From: Microbacterium sp. cf046
GTDB taxonomy: Bacteria > Actinomycetota > Actinomycetes > Actinomycetales > Microbacteriaceae
Direction of reading: 5' to 3'
DNA length: 64,000 nt
Assembly: GCF_900114345.1 (NCBI RefSeq)
Contig: NZ_FOZJ01000001.1
Coordinates: 1,240,001 to 1,304,000, forward strand
In this document: positions 8,755-17,260 of the stretch, in pieces
Layout: every line of letters begins with the position of its first letter
How positions within the stretch are numbered: the first letter of the stretch is position 1
Position numbers and translations under genes: made by a program
The notes under the pieces: generated by a model
The model's input: only the letters and a program-made list of their open reading frames with translations
Told to the model about the DNA's origin: nothing
The model's database searches: none

Positions 8755-10197
8755 TCAGCCCTGGGCGTGCCGGTCGAGGAACGCGTAGACCTCGTTGTCG
8801 TCGACCCCGGGGAAGGCGCCACGGGGCAGCGGCGAGAACATCTGCATGTGCACCCGCGCGCTCGGCCACGCCTTGCCCTGCCAGCGATCCCTGACCTCCG
8901 CGGGCGGTCGGCGGCAGCACGATTCGTCGGGGCACGTCGAGACCGCCCGCTTCTGCGTCTCCCGCCCGCGGAACCACTTCGCATCGTCGAAGGGCACGCC
9001 CACGGTGATCGAGAACTCGCCGTCGGCGGTGGACCCGGTCTGCGTCGAGCACCAGAACGTGCCAACCGGGGTGTCGGTGTACTGGTGGTGCTCGGTCGTG
9101 CGGTTCTGCTCGGAGAACGCCGAGCGCGCCGACCACTTGCGGCAGAGGATCTGGCCCTCGACCGATCCGGTGACATCGTGCGGCAGCGGCAGGTCGTCGT
9201 TCTCGTAGACGCGCGAGATCGCGCCGGCGCCGTCGGCGCGCAGGAAGTGCAGCCGGATGCCGAGATGCTTGGTGAGCAGATTGGTCATGCGCATCCCGGC
9301 CGCCTCATGGGTCACCCCGAACGCATCTCGGAAGTCCTCCACGGCGAGGTTGCGGTCGCGCTTGGCCTGAGTGAGGAAGGCGACCGAGGCCGCTTCGGGC
9401 ATGAGCGCGCACGCCGCGAAGTAGTTGATCTCGAGCCGCTGCTCGAGGAAGTCGGCGTAGTCGGTCGGACGCTGATGCCCGAGGAGCCGATGCGCCATCG
9501 CCTGGAGCGCCATCGAGCGCAGGCCGTGACCGCCGGGGATCGACGCGGGCGGCAGGTAGATCCGACCGTGCTCGAGATCGGTGACCGAGCGCGCGGAGTG
9601 CGGCAGGTCGCTCACGTAGAGCAGCTCGAAGCCGAGCTGCTCGGCCATGATGCTCACCGTGCGGTGGGTGAGCGCGCCTGAGACGTGCCCGGCGGCCTTG
9701 AGCTGCTTCTCGGCCAGTTGCTCGATCTCGCCGAGGTAGTTGTCGCCGTCGCGCATGCGCAGCCGCAGCTCGGTGTTCGCACGGCGCGCCTCTTCGGGCG
9801 TCGCGATCGCCTCGCGCTCGCGGCGCTGCAGTTCGCGGTGCAGGCCGAGCACCGACTCGATCGTCTCGTCCGGGATGCCCTTGGTGACCCGCACCGCCGG
9901 GATGCCCAGCTGCCGGAAGATCGAGCTGGACTGGGCGCGTTCAAGCTCGATCTCGAGGGCCGCGCGGCGGTTGGGCGGTTCCGGGGAGAGCAGGTCGGTG
10001 ACCTCGACGCCGGTGGCGCTCGCGATCGACTGCAGGAGCGACAGCTTGGGCTCGCGCTTGCCGTTCTCGATCAGGCTCAGCTGGCTCCCCGCGACGCCGA
10101 CGAGCTCGCCGAGCTCGTCGAGGGTGAGGCCCTGAGAGACCCGCTGGTGACGGATGCGGTGGCCCAGGGTGGACAGTTCGAGGGAGGTCGGCGGCAT
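8755..10197 (-). CDS. ramB: RamB-type XRE-family regulator of acetate/short-chain acyl metabolism
   Basis: The 480-residue protein has an N-terminal XRE helix-turn-helix (RIRHQRVSQGLTLDELGELVGVAGSQLSLIENGKREP, residues about 8-45), an ImmA/IrrE-like middle region and a Cys-rich C-terminal DUF2083-type domain (CRKWSARSAFSEQNRT and TCPDESCCRRP). This architecture matches RamB of Corynebacterium and Mycobacterium, which controls glyoxylate-cycle and acetate genes. The start at ATG 10197 is supported by a TATGCT -10 element 6 nt upstream. It is divergent from pckG, so control of gluconeogenesis is a sensible inference. Its own promoter may be autoregulated, as known for RamB. Confidence 0.9.
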   Translation of the reverse strand: MPPTSLELSTLGHRIRHQRVSQGLTLDELGELVGVAGSQLSLIENGKREPKLSLLQSIASATGVEVTDLLSPEPPNRRAALEIELERAQSSSIFRQLGIPAVRVTKGIPDETIESVLGLHRELQRREREAIATPEEARRANTELRLRMRDGDNYLGEIEQLAEKQLKAAGHVSGALTHRTVSIMAEQLGFELLYVSDLPHSARSVTDLEHGRIYLPPASIPGGHGLRSMALQAMAHRLLGHQRPTDYADFLEQRLEINYFAACALMPEAASVAFLTQAKRDRNLAVEDFRDAFGVTHEAAGMRMTNLLTKHLGIRLHFLRADGAGAISRVYENDDLPLPHDVTGSVEGQILCRKWSARSAFSEQNRTTEHHQYTDTPVGTFWCSTQTGSTADGEFSITVGVPFDDAKWFRGRETQKRAVSTCPDESCCRRPPAEVRDRWQGKAWPSARVHMQMFSPLPRGAFPGVDDNEVYAFLDRHAQG

Positions 10198-10203
10198 TCC
10201 TTG

Positions 10204-10209
10204 AGCATA
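10204..10209 (-). promoter_or_regulatory. -10 element of ramB, leaderless arrangement
   Basis: TATGCT on the minus strand lies 6 nt before the ramB ATG, which puts the transcription start at or next to the start codon. An AAGGA in the gap could also serve as a poorly spaced Shine-Dalgarno sequence. Confidence 0.55.
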
Positions 10210-10245
10210 GCGAAAGAAACGCACTTCTTGATTCGGCATCCTTCC

Positions 10246-10259
10246 AAAACTTCACGAAA
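10246..10259. promoter_or_regulatory. Candidate RamB box
   Basis: AAAACTTCACGAAA sits between ramB and pckG in an AT-rich spacer. It resembles the AAACTTTGCAAA-type RamB motif of corynebacteria, with differences in the centre. Recognition is an inference. Confidence 0.3.
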
Positions 10260-10313
10260 TACCTCGCATAGTGGAGGAAGAACACCGATCTGATCGATCG
10301 AGGAGGAGTGATC

Positions 10314-12197
10314 ATGGCCCTTGCCGACATCTTCACGCGACCCGCACCCCGCGACGCCCACCGGCTGACGCCGACGACGGGGGAGTTCGGACGACGCCCG
10401 GCGATGGACGGTGACGGACTGACCTCGCTGATCGCGTGGGTCGACCAGATCGCCGCGCTGACCCAGCCCGAGCGGGTCCACTGGGTGGACGGCTCGCGCG
10501 CCGAGAACGACGCGCTGCTGCGGGCGATGGTCGACGACGGCAAGATCATCAAGCTCAACCCCGAGTGGCGCCCCGGTTCGTACCTCGCCCGCTCCCACCC
10601 GAGCGATGTCGCCCGCACCGAAGGGCGCACGTTCATCGCGTCGGAGCTCGAGGAGGATGCCGGTCCGACCAACAACTGGATCGCCCCCGCCGAGATCCGC
10701 GCCACGATCACCCCGCTGTTCGAGGGCAGCATGCGCGGACGCACGATGTACGTCGTCCCGTTCTCGATGGGTCCGGTCGGCGGCCCGCTCTCGCACATCG
10801 GCGTGCAGGTCACCGACAGCCCCTACGCAGTCACTTCGATCGGCATCATGACGCGCGTCGGCACGGATGTGCTCCGCCAGATCGCCGCGGGCGCTCCGTG
10901 GGTCAAGACGGTCCACTCGGTCGGCGCGCCGCTGCAGCCGGGCGAGCAGGATGTCGCGTGGCCCTGCAACGACGAGAAGTACATCGTGCACTTCCCCGAC
11001 ACGCTCGAGGTCTGGTCCTTCGGCTCCGGATACGGCGGCAACGCGATCCTCGCGAAGAAGTGCTTCGCGCTCCGCATCGCCTCCGTGATCGGACGCGATG
11101 AGGGCTGGCTCGCCGAGCACATGCTGCTGATCCGCGTGATCGACCCGACGGGCCGCGCGTTCCACGTCGCCGCCGCGTTCCCGTCCGCGTGCGGCAAGAC
11201 CAACCTCGCCATGCTCCGCCCCTCGATCCCCGGCTGGCGCGTCGAGACGCTCGGCGACGACATCGCCTGGCTGCGCCCCGGCGACGACGGGCGACTGTGG
11301 GCGATCAACCCCGAGGCCGGCTTCTTCGGCGTGGCCCCGGGCACCGGCGAGTCCACCAACGTCACCGCGGTCGAGACGCTGTGGGGCAACACGATCTTCA
11401 CGAACGTCGCACTCCGTCCGGACGGCGACGTCTGGTGGGAGGGTCTGACCGACGAGGCTCCGGCGAACCTGACCGACTGGGAGGGCAACCCCTGGACGCC
11501 CGATTCCGGTCGCCCTGCCGCCCACCCGAACTCGCGCTTCACCGTCAGCGCCGGCCAGTGCCCGCAGATCGCGGGGGATTGGGAGGCGCCGGAAGGCGTG
11601 CCGCTGGATGCGATCCTGTTCGGCGGCCGTCGCGCCACGAACGTGCCGCTCGTGGTGGAGGCCACGGACTGGACGCACGGCGTGTTCATGGGCTCGAACA
11701 TCTCGTCCGAGCGCACCGCCGCCGCCGAGGGCACCGTCGGCGAGCTGCGCCGCGACCCGTTCGCGATGCTCCCGTTCTGCGGGTACAACATGGCCGACTA
11801 CTTCGGTCACTGGCTCAAGGTCGGCCAGAAGCTCCGCTTCGATCGCGCCCCCCGCATCTTCCAGGTGAACTGGTTCCGCAAGGGTTCCGACGGCCGGTTC
11901 CTGTGGCCCGGCTTCGGCGACAACGCCCGCGTGATCGACTGGATCATCCGCCGCATCGACGGGTCGGTTCCCGCGGTCGACAGCCCGATCGGCCGACTGC
12001 CGCGCACCGAGGACCTCAACCTCGACGGCATCGACGTCCCGCAGGACGATCTGGACGAGCTGTTCTCGATCGACCGTGACTCGTGGCTGCGCGAGGCCGA
12101 CCTCACCGAGGAGTTCTACGCGACCTTCGACGGACGCGTCCCCGCGCCGCTCCAGGCCGAGCTGTCAGCCCTGCGCTACCGCCTGCAGCGCTCCTGA
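10314..12197 (+). CDS. pckG: Phosphoenolpyruvate carboxykinase (GTP)
   Basis: The 627-residue enzyme converts oxaloacetate and GTP to PEP, CO2 and GDP, the first committed step of gluconeogenesis. The GTP-class P-loop with the hyper-reactive cysteine is PSACGKTN (residues 290-297, C293). Other class signatures include [22 protein letters not shown] and the nucleotide-binding [12 protein letters not shown] segment. Length is typical of actinobacterial PckG. Start is ATG 10314 behind GAGGAG; an in-frame GTG two codons upstream overlaps the Shine-Dalgarno sequence. It is divergent from ramB. A dispersed repeat copy follows its stop. Confidence 0.97.
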   Translation: MALADIFTRPAPRDAHRLTPTTGEFGRRPAMDGDGLTSLIAWVDQIAALTQPERVHWVDGSRAENDALLRAMVDDGKIIKLNPEWRPGSYLARSHPSDVARTEGRTFIASELEEDAGPTNNWIAPAEIRATITPLFEGSMRGRTMYVVPFSMGPVGGPLSHIGVQVTDSPYAVTSIGIMTRVGTDVLRQIAAGAPWVKTVHSVGAPLQPGEQDVAWPCNDEKYIVHFPDTLEVWSFGSGYGGNAILAKKCFALRIASVIGRDEGWLAEHMLLIRVIDPTGRAFHVAAAFPSACGKTNLAMLRPSIPGWRVETLGDDIAWLRPGDDGRLWAINPEAGFFGVAPGTGESTNVTAVETLWGNTIFTNVALRPDGDVWWEGLTDEAPANLTDWEGNPWTPDSGRPAAHPNSRFTVSAGQCPQIAGDWEAPEGVPLDAILFGGRRATNVPLVVEATDWTHGVFMGSNISSERTAAAEGTVGELRRDPFAMLPFCGYNMADYFGHWLKVGQKLRFDRAPRIFQVNWFRKGSDGRFLWPGFGDNARVIDWIIRRIDGSVPAVDSPIGRLPRTEDLNLDGIDVPQDDLDELFSIDRDSWLREADLTEEFYATFDGRVPAPLQAELSALRYRLQRS

Positions 12198-12220
12198 AAC
12201 GCCGTTCGGGATCACGTCCC

Positions 12221-12260
12221 GGTCGTTGAGCGAGGGAGCGCAGCGACCGAGACGAAACGC
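12221..12260. repeat. Dispersed intergenic repeat, copy 1
   Basis: Begins GGTCGTTGAGCGAG and ends GACGAAACGC. A second copy with a few differences lies at 26342-26379. Both copies sit immediately after a metabolic gene and before a convergent gene. Nothing suggests coding. It is probably a family-wide intergenic repeat. Confidence 0.75.
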
Positions 12261-12265
12261 CCGAC

Positions 12266-14218
12266 TCAGACCAGCAGCTGGTGTTTCGCGAGGTCGCGGT
12301 ACAGCGGCGTCGAGGCGACCAGTTCGGAGTGCGTGCCCTGACCGACCACACGGCCGTGGTCGAGCACCACGATCCGGTCGCTGTCGACCACGGTCGACAG
12401 GCGGTGCGCGATCACGATCAGCGTGCGGTCTGCGGCGACCGCATCGATGGCCTCGCGCATCCGCTGTTCGTTGACACCGTCCAGTGACGACGTCGATTCG
12501 TCCAGCAGCAGGATCGGCGGCGCAGCCAGCAGAGCCCGCGCGATCGCGAGGCGCTGACGCTCACCGCCCGAGAGCATGACGCCGTCCTCGCCCACCGGCG
12601 CCTGCAGCCCGAGCGGGTTGCGCTCGAGCACCTCGGTGAGGTTCACGGCGTGCAGAACACGCTCGCAGTCGGCGTCGGTCGCCTCGGGCGATCCGAGTCG
12701 GAGATTGTCCGCGAGCGTACCGGCGAGCGTCGGTGCATCCTGCTCGACATAGCCGAACTGCGCACGCAGATCCACCCGGGAGAGGGCGCGGATGTCGCGC
12801 CCGTCGAGCTCGATCGCGCCCGCCGTCGGGTCGTAGAACCGCTCGATGAGGGAGAGCACGGTGCTCTTTCCCGCGCCGCTCGGACCGACGAGTGCGACAC
12901 GAGCGCCGCGTGGAACGTCGAAGGACACACCGCGGAGCACATCGCGATCGGCTTCCGCCACATCGCCGGCCGTCGCGGCGCGCTCGAGGTGGATCTGCTC
13001 CAGCACGGCCCTCGCCTCGGCCTCTGCCGCCTCGCGGGCGGCCACCACGGCCTCCGGGTAGCGGAACCGCACGTCGCGGAATGCGATCGCGGGGGCGTCG
13101 GTCGGGGCCTGAGCCGATCGCCCGGGTCCGCCTGCCGTTCGCAGGGTCCCCGCGACCGCCGCGTCGCCCTGCTCCTCGGTCGGCAGATCCAGCACCTCCT
13201 GGATGCGGCCCAACGCGCCGAGCGCCTGGTTGACGGACGTGATCGCCCCGAACGTCGAGCCGAGCGGAGCGATCATCATGAACAGGAACATGATGAACGT
13301 CACGAGCGATGCGATCGTGATCGCACCCGACGCGACGCGGAATCCGCCGACGCCGAGCACGACCAGGAGCGAGACCTGCAGGGCGATGCCCGCGACCGGG
13401 ACCACGAGCGCGGAGACCTTCGCGATGCGGACGCCCACCGTGTACGCGTCAGTGGCGAGGGTCGTCACCGATGCGACCTCGCGCTCGGTCGCCCCCGCGG
13501 CGCGGACCGTGCGGATGGACCCGACGGCGCGTTCGACGCCCGAGGCGAGCTCGCCGACCTTGACCTGCTGATCGGTCGAGGCCGTGCGGATGCGGCCGCT
13601 GAGCAGCACGACCACCACGACCGAGACCCCGATCACGACGATGATCAGCGCGAGCAGGATCGGATCGATGATCGCCATCGCGACGAGCGCTCCGACGAAG
13701 ATGAGCGCGTTGCCGACGGCATCCGCAAGACCCTGCGTGAGCACCGCGTACAGCAGCGTCGTGTCCGTGCCGACGCGCGAGACGAGATCGCCCGTGCGCC
13801 GGGCGTCGAACTCGCTGATCGGCAGGTGGAGGATCCGTGCGATGAGCTTGCGACGGCTGGAGTAGACCACCGCAGTGCCGGTGCGCTGCAGCAGGAAGTG
13901 CTGGTAGCCCGAGATCACCGAGGATGCGACGACCAAGGCGATCAGCAGCCAGACGAGCGATCCGAGGGTCTCGCCGATTTGGACGCGCTCGATCACCTGA
14001 CCCACCAGCAGCGGCTGGGCCAGCGTGGCGACGGCGCCGAGCACGCTCAGCACCGCGACGACCACGAGGGTGCGCTTGTGCTCGAAGATGAACGGCAGCA
14101 GCTGGCGGAAGGTCGCGCGAGGGCCTTCAGGGACTTTTCGGCGTCGGCGGCGGCCGGCCGGTGGCGCGGCTTCGGCGGGATCGGCGCTGGATTCGGAGAG
14201 GGTGCTGGATGCAGACAC
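12266..14218 (-). CDS. ABC exporter, fused membrane and ATPase domains
   Basis: The 650-residue half-transporter has an N-terminal six-helix exporter domain (about residues 60-340) and a C-terminal nucleotide-binding domain. The latter has Walker A GPSGAGKST (about 446), signature LSGGERQRLAIARALL (about 549), Walker B ILLLDES and a switch histidine in VIAHRLSTV. It is of the type that exports lipids or drugs as a dimer. GTG 14218 is preferred because GAGG lies 8 nt upstream; longer in-frame starts exist but overlap the HTH gene. A variable linker lies between the domains. It follows the HTH regulator on the same strand, so the two are probably one operon. Confidence 0.9.
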   Translation of the reverse strand: MSASSTLSESSADPAEAAPPAGRRRRRKVPEGPRATFRQLLPFIFEHKRTLVVVAVLSVLGAVATLAQPLLVGQVIERVQIGETLGSLVWLLIALVVASSVISGYQHFLLQRTGTAVVYSSRRKLIARILHLPISEFDARRTGDLVSRVGTDTTLLYAVLTQGLADAVGNALIFVGALVAMAIIDPILLALIIVVIGVSVVVVVLLSGRIRTASTDQQVKVGELASGVERAVGSIRTVRAAGATEREVASVTTLATDAYTVGVRIAKVSALVVPVAGIALQVSLLVVLGVGGFRVASGAITIASLVTFIMFLFMMIAPLGSTFGAITSVNQALGALGRIQEVLDLPTEEQGDAAVAGTLRTAGGPGRSAQAPTDAPAIAFRDVRFRYPEAVVAAREAAEAEARAVLEQIHLERAATAGDVAEADRDVLRGVSFDVPRGARVALVGPSGAGKSTVLSLIERFYDPTAGAIELDGRDIRALSRVDLRAQFGYVEQDAPTLAGTLADNLRLGSPEATDADCERVLHAVNLTEVLERNPLGLQAPVGEDGVMLSGGERQRLAIARALLAAPPILLLDESTSSLDGVNEQRMREAIDAVAADRTLIVIAHRLSTVVDSDRIVVLDHGRVVGQGTHSELVASTPLYRDLAKHQLLV

Positions 14219-14244
14219 GCGGAGTACCTCGGTGTTGTCGGGGG

Positions 14245-14460
14245 TCACATACGACCGTACTTCTTGTGGACGGCCTGTCGGCTCACGCCCAAGGCCGAGG
14301 CGATCGCCTGCCACGAATGACCGAGGTTGCGGGCGCGGCGCACCTGCACCTCCTCGGCGCGGGCGAGCTCCCGGCGCACGTCGGCGAGGCGGTGCAACTC
14401 GGCGATCGGCGCCGGCTCGCCCACCGAGCCGACCAGTGTCCGGATCTCGTCTCCGCTCAT
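14245..14460 (-). CDS. Small helix-turn-helix protein
   Basis: The 71-residue protein consists of a basic helical N-terminus with a RELARAEEVQVRRARN segment and a C-terminal helix-turn-helix (SWQAIASALGVSRQAVHKKYGRM). ATG 14460 is chosen because AAAGGCGG lies just upstream; a longer TTG-initiated reading frame would start inside an operator palindrome. It is 26 bp upstream of the ABC exporter on the same strand and divergent from a second ABC system. It is the likely regulator of one or both, perhaps of itself. No effector domain is visible, so how it senses a signal is unknown. Related small HTH proteins are common in Microbacteriaceae. Confidence 0.8.
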   Translation of the reverse strand: MSGDEIRTLVGSVGEPAPIAELHRLADVRRELARAEEVQVRRARNLGHSWQAIASALGVSRQAVHKKYGRM

Positions 14461-14505
14461 GCGGGCCGCCTTTCGATCGACGGATGCCGCGGCCACGGCA
14501 TCGGC

Positions 14506-14521
14506 GTCAACATTAGTTGAC
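14506..14521. promoter_or_regulatory. Palindromic operator, copy 1
   Basis: GTCAAC-ATTA-GTTGAC, a perfect 6-4-6 inverted repeat 46 bp upstream of the HTH gene start and in the divergent promoter region. The same half-sites recur 28 bp further right. Confidence 0.7.
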
Positions 14522-14533
14522 ACTCGAGTCTTC

Positions 14534-14549
14534 GTCAACTTGGGTTGAC
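14534..14549. promoter_or_regulatory. Palindromic operator, copy 2
   Basis: GTCAAC-TTGG-GTTGAC, identical half-sites and spacing to copy 1 with a different centre. Centre-to-centre distance is 28 bp. The right half-site TTGAC could also form part of a -35 element for the rightward ABC operon. Confidence 0.7.
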
Positions 14550-14582
14550 AGATGCTCTCCTCGGGGTGTCCGGCGCCGCAGG

Positions 14583-14588
14583 TAGTGT
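14583..14588 (+). promoter_or_regulatory. -10 element of the rightward ABC operon, leaderless
   Basis: TAGTGT is followed by 6 nt and then GTG 14595, so transcription should start at the start codon. No Shine-Dalgarno sequence is present. Confidence 0.55.
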
Positions 14589-14594
14589 TATCCG

Positions 14595-15536
14595 GTGCCC
14601 GCTCCCGTCATCTCCGCGTCGAACCTCGTGAAGGCCTACAAGGTCAAGGGCAAGCCCGACTTCCTGGCCGTCGACGGGCTGTCATTCGAGGTCGCGCCAG
14701 GGGAGTCGTTCGGCCTCCTCGGCCCGAACGGCGCGGGCAAGTCGACCACGATGAAGATGATCGGCGCGGTCTCGACGCGCACGAGCGGCGACCTGACGAT
14801 CCTCGGGCTCGACCCTGATCAGTACGGCCCGGAGATCCGCTCACGCCTGGGCGTCGTGCCGCAGCAGGACAACCTCGACGGCGAGCTCAACGCCCGCGAG
14901 AACCTCTACATCTACGGCCGCTACTTCGGCCTGTCCGGCGCGGAGTGCTCGCGGAAGGCCGACGAGCTGCTCGCCTTCGCGGCACTCGAGGACAAGGCCA
15001 AGAGCAAGGTGGATCAGCTCTCCGGCGGAATGAAGCGCCGGCTCACGATCGCGCGCGGGCTCATCAACGACCCGCGCATCCTCCTGCTCGACGAGCCCAC
15101 GACCGGCCTGGACCCGCAGGCCCGCCACGTGCTGTGGGATCGGCTGTTCCGGCTCAAGGAGCGCGGAACGACGCTCCTGCTCACCACGCACTACATGGAT
15201 GAGGCCGAGCAGCTGTGCGATCGGCTCGTCGTGGTCGACAAGGGCAGGATCATGGCCGAGGGAACGCCGGCGTCGCTGATCCGCCAGCACTCCAGCCGCG
15301 AGGTGCTCGAGGTGCGCTTCGGCTCCGACCGCAACCAGCAGATCGAGCCGCAGCTGCAGGGCATCGGCGATCGCGTCGAGGTGCTGCCCGACCGCGTGCT
15401 GATCTACACCGAGAACGGCGAGCACGCCCTCGAGCGCGTGACCGAGCGCGGTCTCGAGCCGATCACCTCGCTGGTGCGCCGCTCGAGCCTCGAGGACGTG
15501 TTCCTGCGGCTGACCGGAAGGTCGCTGATCGAATGA
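14595..15536 (+). CDS. ABC transporter ATP-binding protein, DrrA/CcmA type
   Basis: The 313-residue ATPase has Walker A GPNGAGKST (about residues 42-50), Q-loop VVPQQDNLD, signature LSGGMKRRLTIARGL (about 141), Walker B ILLLDEPTTGLDP and switch TTHYMDEAEQLCDR. A C-terminal DrrA-type extension follows. It would energise the two permeases encoded directly downstream, with 4-bp ATGA overlaps joining all three genes. Relatives export antibiotics, lipids or sugars; the substrate is not evident. The GTG start has no Shine-Dalgarno sequence and a -10 element 6 nt before it. Its promoter region contains the two GTCAAC palindromes. Confidence 0.93.
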   Translation: MPAPVISASNLVKAYKVKGKPDFLAVDGLSFEVAPGESFGLLGPNGAGKSTTMKMIGAVSTRTSGDLTILGLDPDQYGPEIRSRLGVVPQQDNLDGELNARENLYIYGRYFGLSGAECSRKADELLAFAALEDKAKSKVDQLSGGMKRRLTIARGLINDPRILLLDEPTTGLDPQARHVLWDRLFRLKERGTTLLLTTHYMDEAEQLCDRLVVVDKGRIMAEGTPASLIRQHSSREVLEVRFGSDRNQQIEPQLQGIGDRVEVLPDRVLIYTENGEHALERVTERGLEPITSLVRRSSLEDVFLRLTGRSLIE

Positions 15537-16429
15537 CAGCCGCGGACATGGACGACGAGCGGATGCCGGAGGCGGCGGCATCCGTGATCGCGCAGCCGTC
15601 GCTCGACGAGCTGCGTGCCGAAGCGCTCGAGTGGGGGCGCAAGCCGCGGGCGTTCGGCGCCTGGTATGTCACCGAGCACATGGTGCGCGCGATGCGCGCC
15701 TACGGCTGGACGATCATCGTCGGGGCTCTCGGGCAGCCGATCCTCTACCTGCTGGGACTCGCGGTCGGCCTGGCGGCGCTCATCGACGCCCCGGTGAGCG
15801 AAGGGGGCGTCGAGGTCTCGTATCTCGTCTTCGTCGCCCCAGCGCTTCTGATGACCTCGACGATCGCGGTCGCGAGCGAGGAGTTCACCTATCCGGTCAT
15901 GGCCGGCTTCAAGTGGCGGCGGTACTTCTACGGCTTCAACGCGTCGCCGCTGGCCTCCCGTCAGATCGCCACGGGCGTGGTCTTCGGAGCGGCGGCGCGC
16001 ATGGCGGTGGTGGCCGTCGCGTACACGGCGTTCCTGTACCTGTTCGGCGCGATCCCGGACGTCGCCACCGGATGGCTGTCGATCTTCATCGCGGTCCTCG
16101 CCGGCCTCGCCTTCGGTATTCCGCTGATGGCATACGCTGCGTCCATCGAAGACGACAAGGGTCAGTTCGCGCTCGTTCAGCGCTTCGTCTTCATGCCGAT
16201 GTTCCTGTTCTCGGGCACGTTCTATCCGCTCGCGACGCTGCCGCTGTGGCTGCAATGGATCGGCTGGATCTCGCCGCTGTGGCACGCGACCGAGATCGGC
16301 CGGTGGCTCACCTACGGTCGTCCGATCGAGCCGGCGATGCTCGTCATCCACTTCGGGTACCTGATCGCGCTCACGGTCGTCGGCTACGTCCTGGGCAGGC
16401 GCATCTTCGAACGGCGGCTCGCCAAATGA
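15533..16429 (+). CDS. ABC transporter permease, ABC-2 type (first subunit)
   Basis: The 298-residue membrane protein has a cytoplasmic N-terminus of about 50 residues and six predicted membrane helices. The ABC-2/DrrB features are seen in PALLMTSTIAVASEEFTYPVMAGFKWRR and in the late FMPMFLFSGTFYPLATLP segment. Start ATG 15533 overlaps the ATPase stop (ATGA), indicating translational coupling. A second, related permease follows with the same kind of overlap, so the transporter is probably a heterodimeric permease with a shared ATPase dimer. Confidence 0.92.
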   Translation: MTAADMDDERMPEAAASVIAQPSLDELRAEALEWGRKPRAFGAWYVTEHMVRAMRAYGWTIIVGALGQPILYLLGLAVGLAALIDAPVSEGGVEVSYLVFVAPALLMTSTIAVASEEFTYPVMAGFKWRRYFYGFNASPLASRQIATGVVFGAAARMAVVAVAYTAFLYLFGAIPDVATGWLSIFIAVLAGLAFGIPLMAYAASIEDDKGQFALVQRFVFMPMFLFSGTFYPLATLPLWLQWIGWISPLWHATEIGRWLTYGRPIEPAMLVIHFGYLIALTVVGYVLGRRIFERRLAK

Positions 16430-17247
16430 GCGCCACCGCGGTCTCGGCTGCGCGTCGGGCGGGAGGCGTGCGCGCGCTCTGGGCAGGCAACCCGGGTGCG
16501 GTCGTCCAGCGCGGCCTGATCGCCGCGCGCTCCTCGAGCTGGATCGTCGTGCTCTCCGGGTTCTTCGAGCCGGTGTTCTACCTCCTGTCGATGGGGATCG
16601 GCCTGGGCGGCCTGATCGGCGACGTCGAGACGACCACAGGACTCGAGGTCTCCTACGCGGCATTCATCGCGCCGGCGCTGCTCGCCGTCTCGGCGATGAA
16701 CGGTGCGATCTACGACTCGACGTGGAATGTGTTCTTCAGGCTGAACTACGGAAGGCTCTACGAGGGGATGCTGTCCACCTCGCTCGGGCCGCTGGATGTC
16801 GCCCTCGGCGAGATCCTCTACGCGCTGCTGCGCGGGTTGCTGTACGCCACCGGGTTCATGATCATCATGCAGATCGCCGGGCTCAACCTCGCGTGGACCG
16901 CGATCCTCGCCATCCCCGCAGTGCTGCTGATCGCGTTCGGGTTCGCAAGCCTCGGCATGGCCGTGACCAGCTACATGAAAGCGTTCCAGCAGATGGACTG
17001 GATCAACTTCGTACTGCTGCCGATGTTCCTGTTCTCCGCGACGCTGTATCCGATCACCGTGTACCCGGAGTTCATCCAGGTGCTGGTGAAGATCTTCCCG
17101 CTGTGGCACGGCGTGGAGCTCGTGCGCGGGCTGACCACCGGCGCCCTGTACTGGGGCATGCTCTGGCACGTCCTGTACTACGTCGTGATGATCGCAGTAG
17201 GGCTCGTCTTCACGACCAAGCGGCTGCGGGCGCTCTTCCTGGACTGA
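16426..17247 (+). CDS. ABC transporter permease, ABC-2 type (second subunit)
   Basis: The 273-residue protein has six predicted helices and is clearly a paralogue of the preceding permease: PALLAVSAMNGAIYDSTWNVFFRLNYGRLYEGML aligns with its loop, and LPMFLFSATLYPITVYPE with its late segment. It overlaps the upstream stop by 4 bp (ATGA). It completes a drrA-drrB-drrB-like export operon. Only 13 bp separate it from the convergent MFS gene, with no obvious terminator. Confidence 0.92.
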   Translation: MSATAVSAARRAGGVRALWAGNPGAVVQRGLIAARSSSWIVVLSGFFEPVFYLLSMGIGLGGLIGDVETTTGLEVSYAAFIAPALLAVSAMNGAIYDSTWNVFFRLNYGRLYEGMLSTSLGPLDVALGEILYALLRGLLYATGFMIIMQIAGLNLAWTAILAIPAVLLIAFGFASLGMAVTSYMKAFQQMDWINFVLLPMFLFSATLYPITVYPEFIQVLVKIFPLWHGVELVRGLTTGALYWGMLWHVLYYVVMIAVGLVFTTKRLRALFLD

Positions 17248-17260
17248 GGCATCGGCGCCG

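Noticed and set aside
14461..14538. A longer form of the small HTH protein starting at TTG 14538
   Set aside because: The start would lie inside an operator palindrome. The ATG 14460 has a good Shine-Dalgarno sequence.
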